From an uncultured Flavobacterium sp. (GTDB taxonomy: Bacteria > Bacteroidota > Bacteroidia > Flavobacteriales > Flavobacteriaceae): DNA of 5,973 nucleotides. Below the pieces are notes generated by a model. The model made no database searches, was not told where the DNA came from, and saw only the letters and a list, made by a program, of their open reading frames with translations. Position 1 is the stretch's first letter, and every line of letters starts with the position of its first letter. The DNA lies in assembly GCA_945957245.1 (NCBI GenBank), contig CAMFLD010000188.1:1-5973 (forward strand), given 5' to 3'. Below, in pieces: positions 1 through 5,493 of this stretch. The position numbers were made by a program, and so were the translations under genes.

Positions 1-47
1 CAACACACTGCATATCGTCGGCAGCGTCAGATGTGTATAAGAGACAG
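1..47 (+). other. Illumina Nextera i5 adapter (sequencing artefact)
   Basis: Positions 15-47 match the Nextera Read 1 transposase adapter exactly: the TCGTCGGCAGCGTC part at 15-28 and the 19-base mosaic end at 29-47. Positions 7-14 (ACTGCATA) equal the commercial i5 index S506/N506, and positions 1-6 (CAACAC) match the last bases of the P5 oligo (CTACAC) with one mismatch. This is untrimmed library adapter joined to a genomic end, so nothing here belongs to the organism. Any reading frame crossing 47/48 is artificial; on the plus strand the mosaic end translates to MCIRDR, a recognisable signature of such contamination. Confidence 0.97.
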
Positions 48-723
48 GGTCAGAAACGGTAAAATGCAAATGGGAAACATCATTGGAACTGGCATAAAAA
101 GCACATTCGTTCAGGTGTTCTTCTACCGGAGTAGTGATTTCGGTTTCATATTTATGAAAGTCGAGAACGCCTTTAGGTTTGTTGGCAAAATCAAATTCAT
201 CCGAAGACAGCATTGCTTTTATAAAAAGATAGCTTTTTTCATGGCCTTCGAGGGAATAATAATCGGGTGTGAGTTCTTTTATACGTGCTTTTACAGCATC
301 ATAGAAAGGAAATTTCTCGATTCCGGCTAAAAATATCGGAAGGTTTTTGTCTTTTTTACGGTTGATGTAGGCATTAATCGTTTCGTTTTCGTGGTCAAAT
401 TCATTCAGGAATTCATTGAGAAATTTGAACATCCTACTGGCTGCCCCAGAAGCTGGAACAAACTTTTTAAGTTTCAGGCTGTTTTTTTGGGAATCAAAAT
501 AATCAGCATGGCTTTGGAATTCTTCGGGCGTAAGTTTTACTATACCGTCATTAATAGTAGCTGGTCTTTCGAGAGTAATTTTTGGGATTCCAAGCTTGAA
601 TAACAATAGCTCGCCCTCAATTTTATCTAACGGAATACCCATGGCCTTGATTTGATTAAAATCGGCTTCGGTAAATCGGTATTTTTTTATCAGAGTGTCT
701 TTTGCTGTAAAGTTTTCTTCCAT
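48..723 (-). CDS. DUF4301 family protein, 3' part missing (N-terminal 225 residues)
   Basis: From an ATG at 723 the minus strand stays open for 225 codons until genomic sequence ends at the adapter; the frame also runs open through the adapter, so automatic calls would add artificial residues. I recognise the DUF4301 family, largely found in Bacteroidota, from the order of conserved blocks: an N-terminal RPATINDGIVKL segment (residues 53-64), VPASGAASRMFK (89-100), an acidic/basic linker and FLAGIEKFPFY (131-141), PKGVLDFHKY (183-192), then TPVEEHL (198-204) and LHFTVSD (219-225). Family members are about 500 residues, so a little under half is present. No signal peptide or membrane segment is visible, suggesting a cytoplasmic protein; the biochemical role of the family is unknown to me. 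The start lies 34 bases inside the end of pnuC, implying co-transcription and translational coupling. The next methionine is residue 28, inside conserved-looking sequence, so the ATG at 723 is preferred. Confidence 0.88.
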
Positions 724-1307
724 TCCAAATAGCCAAAAATGGCAATAATTGTAAAAATTAAATACTGTATGCCGGTAAATGAATACCCTTTTACGTAATA
801 CATCGGAATCGAGATAATGTCTCCAATTATCCATAAAATCCAGTTCTCGATTTTTCTTCTCGCCATCAGCCACATTCCTACGAAGAAAATTCCGGTTACT
901 AAGGTATCTACATACGAAGTCCAGTGGGTAAATTTATCAAAAAATGTGTAAACGGCTGTTACAAATCCTATTGTTAACACAAAAATGAAAATAGAAAGCC
1001 GCTTTTCATAAGGATTCATTCTTGAAATGGGGAACTCTACAGTTTCATCTTTTTTGCGTGTCCAGTGGTACCATCCATAGACACTCATCACCACATAATA
1101 AAAATTAATCATCATATCCCCCAGCAATGACCATTTCCACAGCAGGTAAACATAGATCGCCGTATTGATGATTCCGGTTGGGAACACAAGGGTGTTGTCT
1201 TTTTTGGCATACCATACACTCAGTAATCCAAAGAAGATTGCCGTAAGTTCCAGTACGATTTCGTATGTGGGATAATTTTTATATTGAGATAATAGAAACT
1301 CAAACAT
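690..1307 (-). CDS. pnuC: PnuC nicotinamide riboside / nicotinamide mononucleotide transporter
   Basis: This inner-membrane protein of 205 residues fits PnuC, the SWEET-like facilitator that imports nicotinamide riboside for NAD salvage. About seven hydrophobic segments can be seen, near residues 17-32, 41-57, 61-79, 104-122, 132-149, 155-172 and 176-194. Family signatures include FYYVVMSVYGWYHW (69-82), WTSYVDT (129-135) and the substrate-site region ENWILW...D (154-163) followed by PMYYVKGY. Length is normal for the family (about 190-240). The start is taken as ATG at 1307; a TTG six bases upstream would add only Met-Ile and lies deeper in the upstream gene. The ATG overlaps the stop of the GGGP synthase gene by 8 bases and the 3' end overlaps the DUF4301 start by 34 bases, so this is the middle gene of a tight operon. 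PnuC needs an intracellular riboside kinase to trap its substrate; no such gene is visible in the window. Confidence 0.95.
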   Translation of the reverse strand: MFEFLLSQYKNYPTYEIVLELTAIFFGLLSVWYAKKDNTLVFPTGIINTAIYVYLLWKWSLLGDMMINFYYVVMSVYGWYHWTRKKDETVEFPISRMNPYEKRLSIFIFVLTIGFVTAVYTFFDKFTHWTSYVDTLVTGIFFVGMWLMARRKIENWILWIIGDIISIPMYYVKGYSFTGIQYLIFTIIAIFGYLEWKKTLQQKTL

Positions 1308-2013
1308 GATCAAAAAAAGTTAGGTCATTTTCAAATGCGGTACCAATGACAACCAAGTCTGCTCCTGCTGAGAATGCATCATCAATCTGTTGTTTGGAGC
1401 GGATTCCGCCACCTACAATGAGTGGAACAGAAATTCTGTCGGAAACACTTTGTATTATTTTTGGATTTACAGCATTTTGGGCGCCGCTTCCCGCTTCGAG
1501 GTAAATGAGTTTGTTGCCAATGTGCTCTCCGGCCTTTGCCGTTTGTGATATATAATTGATGTTATCTATTGCTAATGGTTTTGTTTTGCTGACACGCTCC
1601 ACCGCAGTTTCGCTTCCGCTTTCTATTAAAAGATATCCGGTAGAAATGATTTCGAGTCCGGTTTTTTCCAGAATTGGAACAGCGTTGACTTGATGCTCAA
1701 TCAAATAGTCCGGATTTCTGCCCGATAGTAGCATCAGGAACAAAATACCATCCGCTTTGGCTGAAATCTGAGATGGGTTTCCGGGAAAAAGTAATATGGG
1801 CAAGTCGAGTTCTTCTTTGAGTCCAATAATGATTTCATCAAGATGTTGGCCGTCAAAGGAACTTCCGCCGACAAAAATGTGCGTAGCCGGTGATTGCTTT
1901 ATTTTGGATGCCAAAACAGGGATATTTTTAAGAGCTACTTTATCAGGATCGATTAAAACAGCCAATAAATTTTTGCCTTCGCTTCTGGCAGATAAAATCT
2001 GGTTATACAACAT
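1300..2013 (-). CDS. Geranylgeranylglyceryl phosphate synthase family protein (PcrB-like, group II type)
   Basis: A 237-residue TIM-barrel prenyltransferase of the GGGP/heptaprenylglyceryl phosphate synthase family, which joins sn-glycerol-1-phosphate to a polyprenyl diphosphate through an ether bond. Visible family motifs: AVLIDPDK near the N-terminus (18-25, metal and diphosphate binding), VGGSSFDG (48-55), LFPGNPSQIS (75-84), LLSGRNPDYLI (95-105), the GYLLIESGS active-site segment (126-134), YLEAGSGA (171-178) and the phosphate-binding GGGIRS and GADLVVIGTAFEND loops (201-206 and 217-230). All key blocks are intact and the length is typical. Bacteroidota members have been placed in the group II clade and studied members make geranylgeranylglyceryl phosphate in vitro; what lipid it makes in this cell is not known from the sequence. 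The ATG at 2013 is the first gene of the minus-strand operon and there is no Shine-Dalgarno sequence. A weak promoter candidate lies about 30-60 bases upstream. Confidence 0.95.
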   Translation of the reverse strand: MLYNQILSARSEGKNLLAVLIDPDKVALKNIPVLASKIKQSPATHIFVGGSSFDGQHLDEIIIGLKEELDLPILLFPGNPSQISAKADGILFLMLLSGRNPDYLIEHQVNAVPILEKTGLEIISTGYLLIESGSETAVERVSKTKPLAIDNINYISQTAKAGEHIGNKLIYLEAGSGAQNAVNPKIIQSVSDRISVPLIVGGGIRSKQQIDDAFSAGADLVVIGTAFENDLTFFDHV

Positions 2014-2042
2014 CAGTTTTCCATGATTTGTTTATGGGATTG

Positions 2043-2073
2043 TAAATGTAACCCTTTTTTAAAACCGATAAAA
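2043..2073 (-). promoter_or_regulatory. Candidate promoter of the GGGP synthase operon
   Basis: Read on the minus strand, TACATTTA at 2050-2043 matches 5 of 6 defined positions of the Bacteroidota -7 element TAnnTTTG. A TTTTA tract at 2073-2069 lies about 18-19 bases upstream, where a -33 element would sit. The predicted leader would be about 25 bases. An alternative -7 match, CACCTTTG at 2085-2078, also has one mismatch. AT-rich sequence makes such matches common, so this is weak. Confidence 0.3.
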
Positions 2074-2097
2074 TTCCCAAAGGTGATTTCCGTCATA

Positions 2098-2126
2098 TTT
2101 TAAGAAACATGGGCTAGGTAATTTTG
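2098..2126 (+). promoter_or_regulatory. Promoter of the small membrane protein gene (Bacteroidota type)
   Basis: TAATTTTG at 2119-2126 is an exact TAnnTTTG -7 element. A T-rich tract TTTT at 2098-2101 lies 17 bases upstream in the -33 position, although it lacks the usual G of TTTG. Transcription would begin about 2131-2134, about 20 bases before the ATG at 2153. The same arrangement (T-tract, 17 bases, TAATTTTG) recurs upstream of ahcY. The element ends just before a TTG (2129) that could otherwise be mistaken for the gene's start. Confidence 0.6.
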
Positions 2127-2152
2127 TCTTGAAAAATAAAAACATAGAAATC

Positions 2153-2440
2153 ATGACACTATATCAAAAAACATTAGCAGATTTTCAGAAAAGTTACGTT
2201 GGTTTTGCCGCCTTAGTAATTATTGGGCAAAGTTGTTTGGGAGGAGCTGCCGCCATGTATATCCTTGAAAACGGAGCCCATTTATTTCAGATGATTCAAT
2301 TAGGATTAATTGTAATCACCTGTACGTTAGTAAACGTATCAATATTAGCACAGTTGACCCCGAAAACGGTTTTCAATATGACCATTTTTAGTGCATTGCT
2401 CAGTATGGTATTGATATTTTTTAACGTATTTATTTTTTAG
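2153..2440 (+). CDS. Small three-helix membrane protein of unknown function
   Basis: This encodes 95 residues starting MTLYQKTLADFQKSYVGF. An N-terminal amphipathic stretch (1-15) is followed by three hydrophobic segments, near residues 17-38, 47-66 and 72-94, with few charges between them, so it is probably an inner-membrane protein. There is no cleavable signal peptide. I do not recognise a named family; the residues QSCLGGAAAMYIL in the first helix are glycine/alanine-rich and may pack closely. The ATG at 2153 is chosen because it sits about 20 bases after a good -7 element; an upstream in-frame TTG at 2129 would lie almost on the promoter. The gene is divergent from the GGGP synthase operon. 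Its last 11 bases overlap the end of the convergent phosphopantetheinyl transferase gene, so the two transcripts must be antisense to each other at their ends. Coding status is supported by the promoter and the coherent membrane protein. Confidence 0.8.
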   Translation: MTLYQKTLADFQKSYVGFAALVIIGQSCLGGAAAMYILENGAHLFQMIQLGLIVITCTLVNVSILAQLTPKTVFNMTIFSALLSMVLIFFNVFIF

Positions 2441-3065
2441 AGGTTTCAAACGCACATACGAAAACATAGTTTTCAATAAAATCAAAAACAATATCAAAAC
2501 ATTCGGATGTATTATTGAAGCGCAATTCGACCCTACATTTTTTATCCGCCAAATTAAAATCGTCTTCAAAAATATGGTCCTTAAAGCTAATGCCGACTAA
2601 GTTTTTGAGTTTGAAAACCGATTCCTTAATCCCCCAGACTACGGTAGCTTTTGCCAGTTCGTCCCGGGGGTTTAAGTTTTTGAGATGGCTAACATCCATA
2701 AAACGGGGCGCCAGTTTTAGGGTTTTGTCTTTTAGGATTTCTAAATCAGCGCCAATATTTACCTCGCTTAACACAATAATGGAAAAATCATTGGAATGTG
2801 AAATGGAAATATGCCTGTTGTCCTTTAAATGAGGTTTTCCAAACTCATCATAAAACAAATCAAAATCGGTGTATCCTGCTTCCATAAGTAATCTTCTGAC
2901 GCTAAGGAAGCCTTTCTTATGATCTTCTGATTTCATTGTTTCAACTCTGGACAAAGAAATATCTTTCAAAGCCACACTCCGAAAGAGTTCGTCAAAGCTT
3001 TCAGTAATCTTCCAGACCAACAGCTGGGTATGGCTATTTAATTTTATGGTTTTTAGTAAAGGCAT
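2430..3065 (-). CDS. 4'-phosphopantetheinyl transferase superfamily protein
   Basis: This 211-residue protein belongs to the Sfp/AcpS superfamily, which moves 4'-phosphopantetheine from coenzyme A to a serine of carrier proteins. The superfamily motifs are present in order: FGKPHL (75-80), ISISHSND (86-93), IGADLEI (104-110) and WGIKESVFK (144-152). Asp107 and Glu109 with Glu148 would be the magnesium ligands and Lys152 the conserved lysine of the KExxxK motif. Length fits the Sfp-type single-chain enzymes (about 200-240). No signal or membrane segment is seen, so it is cytoplasmic. Whether it serves fatty-acid ACP or a secondary-metabolite carrier cannot be told from the sequence. It is divergent from ahcY; the start ATG at 3065 has an A/T-rich upstream region without Shine-Dalgarno. 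The only exact Bacteroidota promoter match upstream on this strand lies over the ahcY start, which would give a leader of about 115 bases. The stop codon overlaps the convergent membrane-protein gene. Confidence 0.93.
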   Translation of the reverse strand: MPLLKTIKLNSHTQLLVWKITESFDELFRSVALKDISLSRVETMKSEDHKKGFLSVRRLLMEAGYTDFDLFYDEFGKPHLKDNRHISISHSNDFSIIVLSEVNIGADLEILKDKTLKLAPRFMDVSHLKNLNPRDELAKATVVWGIKESVFKLKNLVGISFKDHIFEDDFNLADKKCRVELRFNNTSECFDIVFDFIENYVFVCAFETSKK

Positions 3066-3127
3066 TAATTTAAAATTATCTAATTGTTTTTCAGAAAATT
3101 AAGAAGTTGAACAATTCATAAAAAAAC

Positions 3128-3141
3128 AAAAAACGTTTTTT
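3128..3141. repeat. Perfect AT-rich palindrome upstream of ahcY
   Basis: AAAAAACGTTTTTT is a perfect 14-base palindrome centred between C3134 and G3135. Its right half forms the T-tract that serves as the -33 region of the ahcY promoter. It could be a regulator site or simply curved A/T-tract DNA that aids promoter activity; the sequence does not tell which. Confidence 0.45.
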
Positions 3142-3167
3142 TAATTCTAACCTATGTTGTAATTTTG
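3136..3167 (+). promoter_or_regulatory. Promoter of ahcY (Bacteroidota type)
   Basis: TAATTTTG at 3160-3167 is an exact TAnnTTTG -7 element. The T-tract at 3136-3142 occupies the -33 position, with 17 bases between 3142 and the -7 element. Transcription should start near 3172-3175, giving a leader of about 30 bases before the ATG at 3203. That is too short for an S-adenosylhomocysteine riboswitch. The leader has no Shine-Dalgarno sequence, as is usual in this phylum. Confidence 0.7.
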
Positions 3168-3185
3168 CACCACATTTTTAAAAAA

Positions 3186-3215
3186 CAAATATACAGATAT
3201 AGATGAGTACACAAA
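3186..3215 (-). promoter_or_regulatory. Candidate PPTase promoter overlapping the ahcY start
   Basis: On the minus strand, TTTG at 3215-3212, 18 bases of spacer, then TATATTTG at 3193-3186 match both elements of the Bacteroidota consensus. The promoter spans the ahcY start codon at 3203-3205. Transcripts would start near 3180 and run about 115 bases before the phosphopantetheinyl transferase ATG, crossing the ahcY promoter in the antisense direction. No other exact -7 match was found between it and 3065. Confidence 0.5.
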
Positions 3216-4519
3216 CATTACCTTATGTAGCTTACAAAGTTAAAGATATTAACCTTGCAGCTTGGGGAAGAAAAGAAATTGAATTGGCTGAAGCTGAAAT
3301 GCCGGGATTAATGGCACTCCGTGCAGAATATGGCGCAAGTCAACCCTTGAAAGGAGCACGTATTGCAGGATGTCTTCACATGACAATCCAAACTGCGGTT
3401 CTAATAGAAACATTAATTGCTCTTGGAGCTGAGGTTACCTGGTCTTCATGCAACATTTTCTCAACACAGGATCAGGCTGCTGCTGCTATTGCTGCTGCCG
3501 GAATTCAGGTGTATGCATGGAAAGGTCTGGATGAGGAATCATTTGACTGGTGTATCGAGCAAACCTTATTCTTTGGAGAAGACAGAAAGCCATTAAATAT
3601 GATTCTTGATGACGGAGGAGATTTGACCAATATGGTATTTGACCGTTATCCTGAATTAATCCCTGGAATTAAAGGATTATCAGAAGAGACTACGACGGGT
3701 GTTCACCGTTTATATGAAAGAATGAAAAACGGGACTTTATTCATGCCGGCTATTAACGTTAATGATTCTGTTACTAAATCTAAATTTGACAACAAATATG
3801 GTTGCAAAGAATCAGCTGTAGATGCTATTCGTAGAGCTACAGATGTAATGTTGGCTGGTAAAAGAGTTGTTGTTTGCGGATATGGTGACGTAGGTAAAGG
3901 AACAGCTGCTTCTTTCCGTGGAGCAGGTTCTATTGTAACTGTTACCGAAATCGATCCAATCTGTGCTTTACAGGCTGCTATGGACGGTTTTGAAGTTAAA
4001 AAATTAGATACAGTTGTTGGTAATGCTGATATTGTAATCACTACTACAGGAAATAAAGATATCGTTGTGGGTAAACACTTCGAGGCGATGAAAGATAAAA
4101 CTATCGTTTGTAACATTGGTCACTTTGATAACGAAATCGATATGGCCTGGTTGAACAAAAACCATGGTGCCTCTAAAATTGAAATCAAGCCTCAGGTTGA
4201 TAAATACAACGTAAATGGTAAAGATATTATCATCTTGGCTGAAGGACGTTTGGTAAACTTAGGTTGTGCTACAGGTCACCCAAGTTTTGTAATGAGTAAC
4301 TCATTCACCAACCAAACGTTGGCTCAAATCGAATTGTGGAACAACTCGGCTAACTACAAAAATGAAGTGTATATGCTACCTAAACATTTAGATGAAAAAG
4401 TAGCAGCGCTACACTTAGCTAAATTAGGAGTAGAATTGGAAACCCTAAATGAAGAACAGGCTGCTTATATTGGAGTTGACGTTCAGGGACCATTCAAACC
4501 TGAGTACTACAGATACTAA
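3203..4519 (+). CDS. ahcY: Adenosylhomocysteinase (S-adenosyl-L-homocysteine hydrolase)
   Basis: A complete 438-residue cytoplasmic enzyme that reversibly splits S-adenosylhomocysteine to homocysteine and adenosine using tightly bound NAD. It removes the inhibitory product of methyltransferases and feeds methionine regeneration. Catalytic residues expected from the human enzyme are all visible: His59 (CLHMTIQT), Asp137 (DDGGDLT), Glu162 (SEETTTGVH), Lys192 and Asp196 (VTKSKFDN), Cys201 (YGCKES) and His307 (GHFDNEID). The Rossmann NAD loop GYGDVGKG is at 226-233 with Glu249 downstream, and the C-terminal KPEYYRY supplies Lys432 and Tyr436, which reach the cofactor of the neighbouring subunit. 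The protein lacks the insertion of about 40 residues found in many proteobacterial, mycobacterial and plant forms, so its size is close to the human 432. It has its own promoter and terminator and so seems monocistronic. A degenerate second copy of its last codons occurs at 5922-5957. Confidence 0.98.
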   Translation: MSTQTLPYVAYKVKDINLAAWGRKEIELAEAEMPGLMALRAEYGASQPLKGARIAGCLHMTIQTAVLIETLIALGAEVTWSSCNIFSTQDQAAAAIAAAGIQVYAWKGLDEESFDWCIEQTLFFGEDRKPLNMILDDGGDLTNMVFDRYPELIPGIKGLSEETTTGVHRLYERMKNGTLFMPAINVNDSVTKSKFDNKYGCKESAVDAIRRATDVMLAGKRVVVCGYGDVGKGTAASFRGAGSIVTVTEIDPICALQAAMDGFEVKKLDTVVGNADIVITTTGNKDIVVGKHFEAMKDKTIVCNIGHFDNEIDMAWLNKNHGASKIEIKPQVDKYNVNGKDIIILAEGRLVNLGCATGHPSFVMSNSFTNQTLAQIELWNNSANYKNEVYMLPKHLDEKVAALHLAKLGVELETLNEEQAAYIGVDVQGPFKPEYYRY

Positions 4520-4520
4520 T
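4485..4520 (+). repeat. Left copy of a 36-base direct repeat (ahcY 3' end)
   Basis: This is the end of the intact ahcY gene, from within codon 428 to one base past the stop. It aligns without gaps to 5922-5957, 1437 bases downstream, with 28 of 36 bases identical. The last 13 bases (TACAGATACTAAT, 4508-4520) are identical in both copies and include the stop codon. It is a candidate attachment or recombination site for the downstream module. Confidence 0.75.
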
Positions 4521-4521
4521 A

Positions 4522-4546
4522 AATTACGAATTAGTAATTACAAATT
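4522..4546. repeat. Short direct and inverted repeats after ahcY
   Basis: AATTACGAATT (4522-4532) is repeated as AATTACAAATT (4536-4546) with one difference. Within it AATTAC and GTAATT (4522-4527 and 4534-4539) can pair as a weak hairpin with a six-base loop. It lies between the ahcY stop and its terminator, immediately beyond the putative recombination core. Function is unknown and it may be chance in AT-rich sequence. Confidence 0.35.
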
Positions 4547-4554
4547 TAGAAAGG

Positions 4555-4585
4555 AACCCTCGCAGTGATGCGGGGGTTTTTGTTT
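4555..4585 (+). terminator. Intrinsic terminator of ahcY
   Basis: AACCCTCGCA (4555-4564) pairs with TGCGGGGGTT (4569-4578) in a 10-base-pair stem with a single T-G wobble and a GTGA tetraloop, followed by a T-rich tail (TTTTTGTTT counting from 4577). It lies 35 bases after the ahcY stop and should separate ahcY from the EEP operon. Confidence 0.92.
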
Positions 4586-4622
4586 ATATGCAATTTGTAA
4601 TATTTTTTGTATATTAGCTGTA
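4579..4622 (+). promoter_or_regulatory. Candidate promoter region of the EEP operon
   Basis: Two imperfect Bacteroidota promoter readings fit. One is TTTG at 4579-4582, 18 bases, then TATTTTTT at 4601-4608 (one mismatch to TAnnTTTG). The other is TTTG at 4594-4597, 17 bases, then TAGCTGTA at 4615-4622 (two mismatches). The terminator upstream implies that the EEP genes need their own promoter here. The first reading overlaps the terminator's T-tail. Confidence 0.35.
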
Positions 4623-4650
4623 AACAAGTCATAGATAAGAACTCAGATTA

Positions 4651-5493
4651 ATGAAAATAGACATTCTTTTTTGGAATATTAGAAATCGCGGAAAGCTTGG
4701 AAAAGTTAAACCAGCTATTGAAAGTCTTTATAAGAAATACAAGCCGAAAATGTTTCTCCTGATTGAATCAGATTTGGATGATGCAGAAACAGAAGCGCTC
4801 TTTAACGGTGAATTAAAATCCGTTATGAAAAATACCAATAAAAGCATTCGGTTGTTTGTCAGCGATTCAATTTTAGTAAATGAAATAAATGACAAGGAAA
4901 TAGATATAAATCATCCATCCAGACAAATAAAACAAAGGATTGTTACTTTTAAATTAACTGCCGATACTGAACCGATATTGTTTTTTGGCGTGCATTTCCC
5001 AAGTAAATTCTCTTATGAGGCGGAAGAGCAATATAAAATAATGAGAGAATGGCAGGCATATATAGATTCTCAGGAGAAACTTAATAAAACAACAAAATCG
5101 GTTTTTTTTGGAGACTTAAATTTAAATCCATTTGATTATGCTTTGTATCAGGACGATGCTTTATATGCCCATCCGATAATTAATCCTAAAGCATCCTACA
5201 CCCCATTATTTTATAATCCGATGTGGAGCTTGATGGGAGATTTTGTTTATAAAACAAACAAAACAAAAATTCCGGGATCCTATTATTTTGAGCCTAGCAG
5301 GTTTAGCGTGAGAGAGTTTTATTGGAATTGTATTGATGGAGTTCTAATAAAGAGTAATATGGTTAATAATTTTATAAAAAAAGAACTTGAGATACTAACA
5401 AAGGTAAATAATCATAAATTTGCTGATAATCAGGAAATTTTTTCAAAAGAATATTCAGATCATTTACCAATTAAATTTCAATTAAAGCTATGA
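4651..5493 (+). CDS. Endonuclease/exonuclease/phosphatase (EEP) family protein
   Basis: A 280-residue protein with the DNase I-like EEP fold, whose members cut phosphodiester or phosphomonoester bonds in nucleic acids, phosphoinositides or sphingomyelin using a divalent metal. The signature residues are in order: Asn9 in FWNI, Glu39 in LLIESD (metal ligand), His115 in GVHFPSK, Asp155 and Asn157 in FFGDLNLNP, Asp229 in CIDGVLI and the terminal Asp270-His271 of YSDHLPIKF. It therefore looks catalytically competent. There is no signal peptide or membrane segment, unlike secreted EEP nucleases, so it probably acts in the cytoplasm; the substrate cannot be predicted. An unusual aromatic-rich stretch (GSYYFEP to REFYWN, about 209-226) precedes the last catalytic block. 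The gene is AT-rich (sampled lines about 22-42% GC) and lies between two copies of the ahcY 3' end, suggesting acquisition by transfer. Its stop overlaps the next gene's start as ATGA. The ATG at 4651 leads straight into the first catalytic strand. Confidence 0.9.
   Translation: MKIDILFWNIRNRGKLGKVKPAIESLYKKYKPKMFLLIESDLDDAETEALFNGELKSVMKNTNKSIRLFVSDSILVNEINDKEIDINHPSRQIKQRIVTFKLTADTEPILFFGVHFPSKFSYEAEEQYKIMREWQAYIDSQEKLNKTTKSVFFGDLNLNPFDYALYQDDALYAHPIINPKASYTPLFYNPMWSLMGDFVYKTNKTKIPGSYYFEPSRFSVREFYWNCIDGVLIKSNMVNNFIKKELEILTKVNNHKFADNQEIFSKEYSDHLPIKFQLKL

Noticed and set aside
31..330. Plus-strand open frame of 99 codons beginning MCIRDR
   Set aside because: Its first codons are the Nextera mosaic end and the rest is antisense to the well-supported DUF4301 gene.
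391..603. Plus-strand frame of 70 codons
   Set aside because: It lies entirely antisense to the DUF4301 coding sequence and shows no family motif.
2032..2112. Short plus-strand frame starting at ATG 2032 in the intergenic region
   Set aside because: It has about 26 codons, no promoter of its own and no recognisable features, and overlaps the probable operon promoter of the other strand.
2129..2152. Upstream TTG start for the small membrane protein
   Set aside because: It lies about three bases after the -7 element, at or before the likely transcription start, and adds a charged stretch; ATG 2153 fits better.
3168..3202. S-adenosylhomocysteine riboswitch in the ahcY leader
   Set aside because: The leader is only about 30 bases, A/T-rich and without stable stems, far too short for that riboswitch.
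3703..4116. Minus-strand frame of 137 codons inside ahcY
   Set aside because: It is an antisense shadow of the strongly conserved ahcY core, with no promoter and no recognisable domain.
5390..5398. AGATACTAA inside the EEP gene, resembling the repeat core
   Set aside because: Only nine bases match, with no flanking homology to the ahcY end; it is expected by chance in AT-rich sequence.
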